From NCBI RefSeq assembly GCF_050296195.1, contig NZ_JBNKRB010000061.1: 64,000 nucleotides of DNA. The stretch is one strand, 5' to 3'. This DNA comes from Gynuella sp050296195. Lineage in GTDB: Bacteria > Pseudomonadota > Gammaproteobacteria > Pseudomonadales > Natronospirillaceae. This document shows, piece after piece, positions 63,733 to 64,000 of this stretch; position 1 is the stretch's first letter, and every line of letters starts with the position of its first letter. The notes below the pieces were generated by a model that was not told the origin of the DNA, did not search any database, and was given only the letters and a program-made list of their open reading frames with translations. The position numbers and the translations under genes are program-made.

Positions 63733-64000
63733 TCACATAGTTCTGGGATGTTGAGCTGGTATAGAATTTTGAACCCTCTCTTTTAAAGGGGGCTTAGTAT
63801 TTAGATACGGCAGTTCATCGAGGCTGTATTGATAGTTGCCGTCGGCATCAGCGGTCAGTGCGATCTGATGCTCAAAGCTCAGGCCGCTGCCGGCTTCGCG
63901 CCAGTAAAGCTGTAGTCCGGTAGCATCCATGTCACTGGTCAGCAGGCTGTCCAGCGCCAGTTGAATCTGGCTGTTGTAGTGCGATGGCCGCTCAATCGGG
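63733..64000 (-). CDS. Large repeat-type protein, 3' end cut by IS debris, 5' end outside window
   Basis: The frame is open from the right edge leftward: SQIQLALDSLLTSDMDATGL, LQLYWREAGSGLSFEHQIAL, TADADGNYQYSLDELPYL. Beyond that it runs into an IS256-like end (63753-63779) and stops at 63733. The higher GC and beta-rich repeat pattern resemble Rhs/fibronectin-like parts of large secreted proteins. It may be the main body of the toxin whose tail is at 63433-63510. The identity is tentative. Confidence 0.55.
   Translation of the reverse strand, partial: PIERPSHYNSQIQLALDSLLTSDMDATGLQLYWREAGSGLSFEHQIALTADADGNYQYSLDELPYLNTKPPLKERVQNSIPAQHPRTM
63753..63779. repeat. IS256-type terminal inverted repeat remnant
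   Basis: On the minus strand, GAGGGTTCAAAATTCTATAC closely resembles the right end of the 62047-62659 element (GAGGGCGTTCAAAATTCTGT). It marks where the large right-edge gene was broken. Confidence 0.6.

Noticed and set aside
1..64000. Search for CRISPR arrays, tRNA and rRNA genes
   Set aside because: No regularly spaced repeat array and no tRNA-like cloverleaf with CCA end or rRNA sequence was recognised by eye; a covariance-model scan would be needed to be certain.

Overview
The window comes from the replication-origin region of a gammaproteobacterial chromosome. The order rnpA-rpmH-(oriC)-dnaA-dnaN-recF-gyrB, with aroE-tsaC-dprA back to back with def-fmt-rsmB-trkA-trkH and then glyQ-glyS, is the layout seen near oriC in Pseudomonas/Oceanospirillales-type genomes. 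Protein style (moderate GC, PbgA-like envelope protein, many two-component and GGDEF genes) fits an Oceanospirillales-like marine or soil bacterium. The genus cannot be fixed from sequence alone.

Layout. 1-9.2 kb: rnpA (cut by the window edge) and rpmH leftward, an AT-rich region with DnaA boxes, then dnaA, dnaN, recF, gyrB and a YejM/PbgA-like membrane protein. Two parS-like palindromes lie inside recF. 9.3-14.2 kb: HAD hydrolase, peroxiredoxin, aroE-tsaC-dprA and a LysM protein. 14.4-25.8 kb: def-fmt-rsmB-trkA-trkH, a Wzz-like protein, glyQ-glyS, a MITE-like element, a PlsC-type acyltransferase and a small HTH protein. 25.8-31.5 kb: a glycine-zipper protein, a PepSY-like protein with a PhoP/PhoQ-type two-component pair, a small gene with an in-frame amber codon, and a TPR-GAF-GGDEF protein. 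31.5-38.7 kb: an ABC importer operon with a tandem glycerophosphodiesterase and a LacI regulator, preceded by five PhoB half-sites spaced exactly 11 bp. The operon is therefore probably a phosphate-starvation system for glycerophosphodiesters or glycerol phosphate. 38.7-42.3 kb: a degenerate J-domain/Sel1 protein beside hscC, which carries an in-frame TAA. 42.5-46.7 kb: beta-alanine (omega-amino acid) catabolism (mmsA, class III aminotransferase, LysR). 47.6-52.0 kb: OafA-type acyltransferase, a membrane protein paired with a membrane-bound LuxR regulator, and a DUF4291 protein.

52-64 kb is accessory DNA in decay. It holds two copies of a 151-bp repeat (a LysR gene reduced to its two ends), a cassette of small alpha-helical or pentapeptide-like genes, and a broken cluster encoding a FOXRED2-like flavoprotein, a circularly permuted ATP-grasp enzyme, an MFS exporter and a second ATP-grasp enzyme cut by an IS3 element. 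Further right are toxin-immunity remnants: a peptidoglycan-hydrolase effector with a secreted partner, and an orphan immunity-type gene next to the last residues of its lost toxin. IS3, IS4 and IS256 debris runs throughout. Two IS4-transposase fragments, 8.5 kb apart, cover adjoining parts of one protein, as if one element had been split by the DNA between them.

The best candidates for something new are the decayed ATP-grasp/FOXRED2/MFS pathway, the repeat-linked toxin-immunity cassettes, and the PhoB-box array driving the ABC-diesterase operon. No tRNA, rRNA or CRISPR array was seen.
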